Origin: Planctomycetota bacterium | Lineage (GTDB): Bacteria; Planctomycetota; UBA1135; GCA-002686595 | Length of the DNA: 5,605 nucleotides | NCBI GenBank assembly: GCA_022447405.1 | Contig: JAKVCE010000132.1 | Coordinates: 1 to 5,605 of the forward strand | Reading direction: 5' to 3' | The notes under the pieces: model-generated | Told to the model about the DNA's origin: nothing | What the model saw: the letters and a program-made list of their open reading frames with translations, nothing else | Databases searched by the model: none | Translations under genes and position numbers: made by a program | Shown: one piece after another, positions 4,647 to 5,605 of the stretch | Layout of the letters: the number at the start of each line of letters is the position of its first letter | Numbering within the stretch: position 1 is the first letter of the stretch

Positions 4647-5605
4647 TGGAAGGGGCGACCTGAGCGATAGAGCGCGAGGCGCGTCTCGTACTCGGCGCGG
4701 AGCTCGCCCGCGTCCTCTGGCAAGAGCGCGATCGCGCGCTCCACGGCTCGCGCCGCCTCTTGGTACCTGCCTGCCTCAGCTAGCGCAGCTCCCAAGGTGT
4801 CCACGCGGTCGGCGGTCTCTCCGGCCTGGAGGGCGCGCTCCGCGAGCTTCACGGCTCGAGCGCCGTCTCGCGCGCCCTCGACGGGAGCCGTCGAGAGGGT
4901 CCACGCGAGGTAGGCGCTCGCGTTGTGATCCGTCGGCGCTAGGCGGAGCGCGGCCTCAAGCTCAGCGACCATCTCGCCCCAGTACCCCATCCGTCGCCAG
5001 GCCTCGGCGAGCTCAATTCGCTGAGCGGGATCATCAGGTTGGAGCTCAACGACCCGCTGCCATGCCGCGAGGGACTCTTCGTTCTTGCCTTGGACAGTCA
5101 GGATCTGGGCCACCGGGATCTGCGCGCGCCAGTTCCCCGGGACCATCTTCAAGTTGGTCTGGAAGTGGGCGAGGGCGCGGTCGAGGTTCTGCAGGCGCAG
5201 GTGGGCGCGGCCCGCATAGAGGTGCGCGGGCTCGTAGGTGGGGCTCTCTTTCAGCACCGCGTCCAGGAGCGCCACGGCCTCTTCGGCGCGGTCGACCTCG
5301 ATGTAGCCCTGGGCGAGGGTGGCGCGGAAGCCGATAGGCCCAGGGCACTCGGCCACGATCTCTTCGAGCAGCGGGACCATGCGCTCGTTCTCGCCGTCGT
5401 GCCCGAGCTCGACGGCCTCGTGATAGCGCGCGAGGAGCTCGATGGAGTCGATGGGGTTGCGTCCGTCGCGCTCTAGGGGCTCGGGCTGCCCGCCCGCGTA
5501 GCCGAGGGCCTCGAGGGCGGAGAGCAGCTCGGGGTCCTTGTCGATGGCCTGCGCGCCGTAGTCGCGCATCGTGCTCCGCATTTGGTCGAGCTCAGCCAGC
5601 ATGCT
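4637..5605 (-). CDS. TPR-repeat protein, 3' part; possibly the C-terminal region of a sulfatase-TPR fusion
   Basis: The frame is open to the right edge, showing 322 codons; the ATG at 5602-5600 is probably internal. Numbering from that Met, residues 1-37 are a helical stretch ending in DPELLSALEALGYAGG. In my knowledge of Planctomycetota and Acidobacteriota proteins, this is typical of the junction after an arylsulfatase-like domain and before TPRs. About seven TPR units follow, at roughly 53-87, 88-121, 122-155, 156-189, 190-223, 224-262 (with an insertion) and 263-296. They show the usual W/L-G-Y-A-A-P pattern, for example AHLYAGRAHLRLQNLDRALA and DTLGAALAEAGRYQEAA. The C-terminus is YETRLALYRSGRPFHHR. 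TPRs form superhelical scaffolds for protein binding. Whether a catalytic domain precedes them cannot be seen. The stop at 4639-4637 lies inside the DUF2784 gene's last codons. Confidence 0.88.
   Translation of the reverse strand, partial: SMLAELDQMRSTMRDYGAQAIDKDPELLSALEALGYAGGQPEPLERDGRNPIDSIELLARYHEAVELGHDGENERMVPLLEEIVAECPGPIGFRATLAQGYIEVDRAEEAVALLDAVLKESPTYEPAHLYAGRAHLRLQNLDRALAHFQTNLKMVPGNWRAQIPVAQILTVQGKNEESLAAWQRVVELQPDDPAQRIELAEAWRRMGYWGEMVAELEAALRLAPTDHNASAYLAWTLSTAPVEGARDGARAVKLAERALQAGETADRVDTLGAALAEAGRYQEAARAVERAIALLPEDAGELRAEYETRLALYRSGRPFHHR

Noticed and set aside
4585..5337. Plus-strand open frame of 250 codons opposite the TPR gene
   Set aside because: Its Arg/Gly/Pro/Ser-rich translation is low in complexity, and the minus strand carries regular TPR units.
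1..5605. Frequent GAGCTC palindromes across the window
   Set aside because: They occur mostly where Glu-Leu or similar codon pairs (GAG, CTC) meet in coding frames; codon preference explains them better than a dispersed DNA motif.

Overview
The window is a GC-rich, densely packed bacterial chromosome segment with six protein-coding genes. Two of them run off the edges. I see no rRNA or tRNA gene, insertion sequence, CRISPR array or integration site. Gene content (an ECF sigma factor with no adjacent anti-sigma gene, and a TPR protein whose start resembles the tail of a sulfatase-TPR fusion) suggests Planctomycetota or a similar GC-rich environmental lineage. This is inference; no marker gene fixes the taxonomy.

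Layout. Bases 1-635 (minus) hold the N-terminal part of a DUF21/CNNM-type membrane protein, divergently oriented from the rest. Bases 636-878 are a less GC-rich divergent intergenic region. It holds a candidate sigma70-type promoter (753-781, plus), an imperfect 22-bp inverted repeat (679-700) and, just downstream of the predicted transcription start, a long imperfect stem (791-861). Then come four plus-strand genes in very tight order: an ECF sigma factor (879-1595), imidazolonepropionase hutI (1626-2909), an exported or membrane-anchored protein with a degenerate alpha/beta-hydrolase-like C-terminus (2906-4234), and a small DUF2784 membrane protein (4236-4646). Gaps are 30 nt, a 4-nt overlap and 1 nt, so one operon is likely. 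The sequence 4637-5605 (minus) encodes a TPR-repeat protein whose 5' end lies outside the window. Its 3' end overlaps the DUF2784 gene by 10 bp.

How the genes may work together. HutI is the only gene with a confident biochemical role: the third step of histidine degradation. No hutH, hutU or formiminoglutamate hydrolase gene is visible, so it is separated from the rest of its pathway here. The sigma factor probably heads the operon, but nothing in the sequence shows that it controls hutI. The most noteworthy non-coding signals are the two RNA-level structures: the leader stem before the sigma gene and an 11-bp hairpin that fills the sigma-hutI gap and buries the hutI ribosome binding site. 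I found no convincing new defence or mobile system. The best candidates for something undescribed are these two structures and the apparent pseudoenzyme between hutI and DUF2784.
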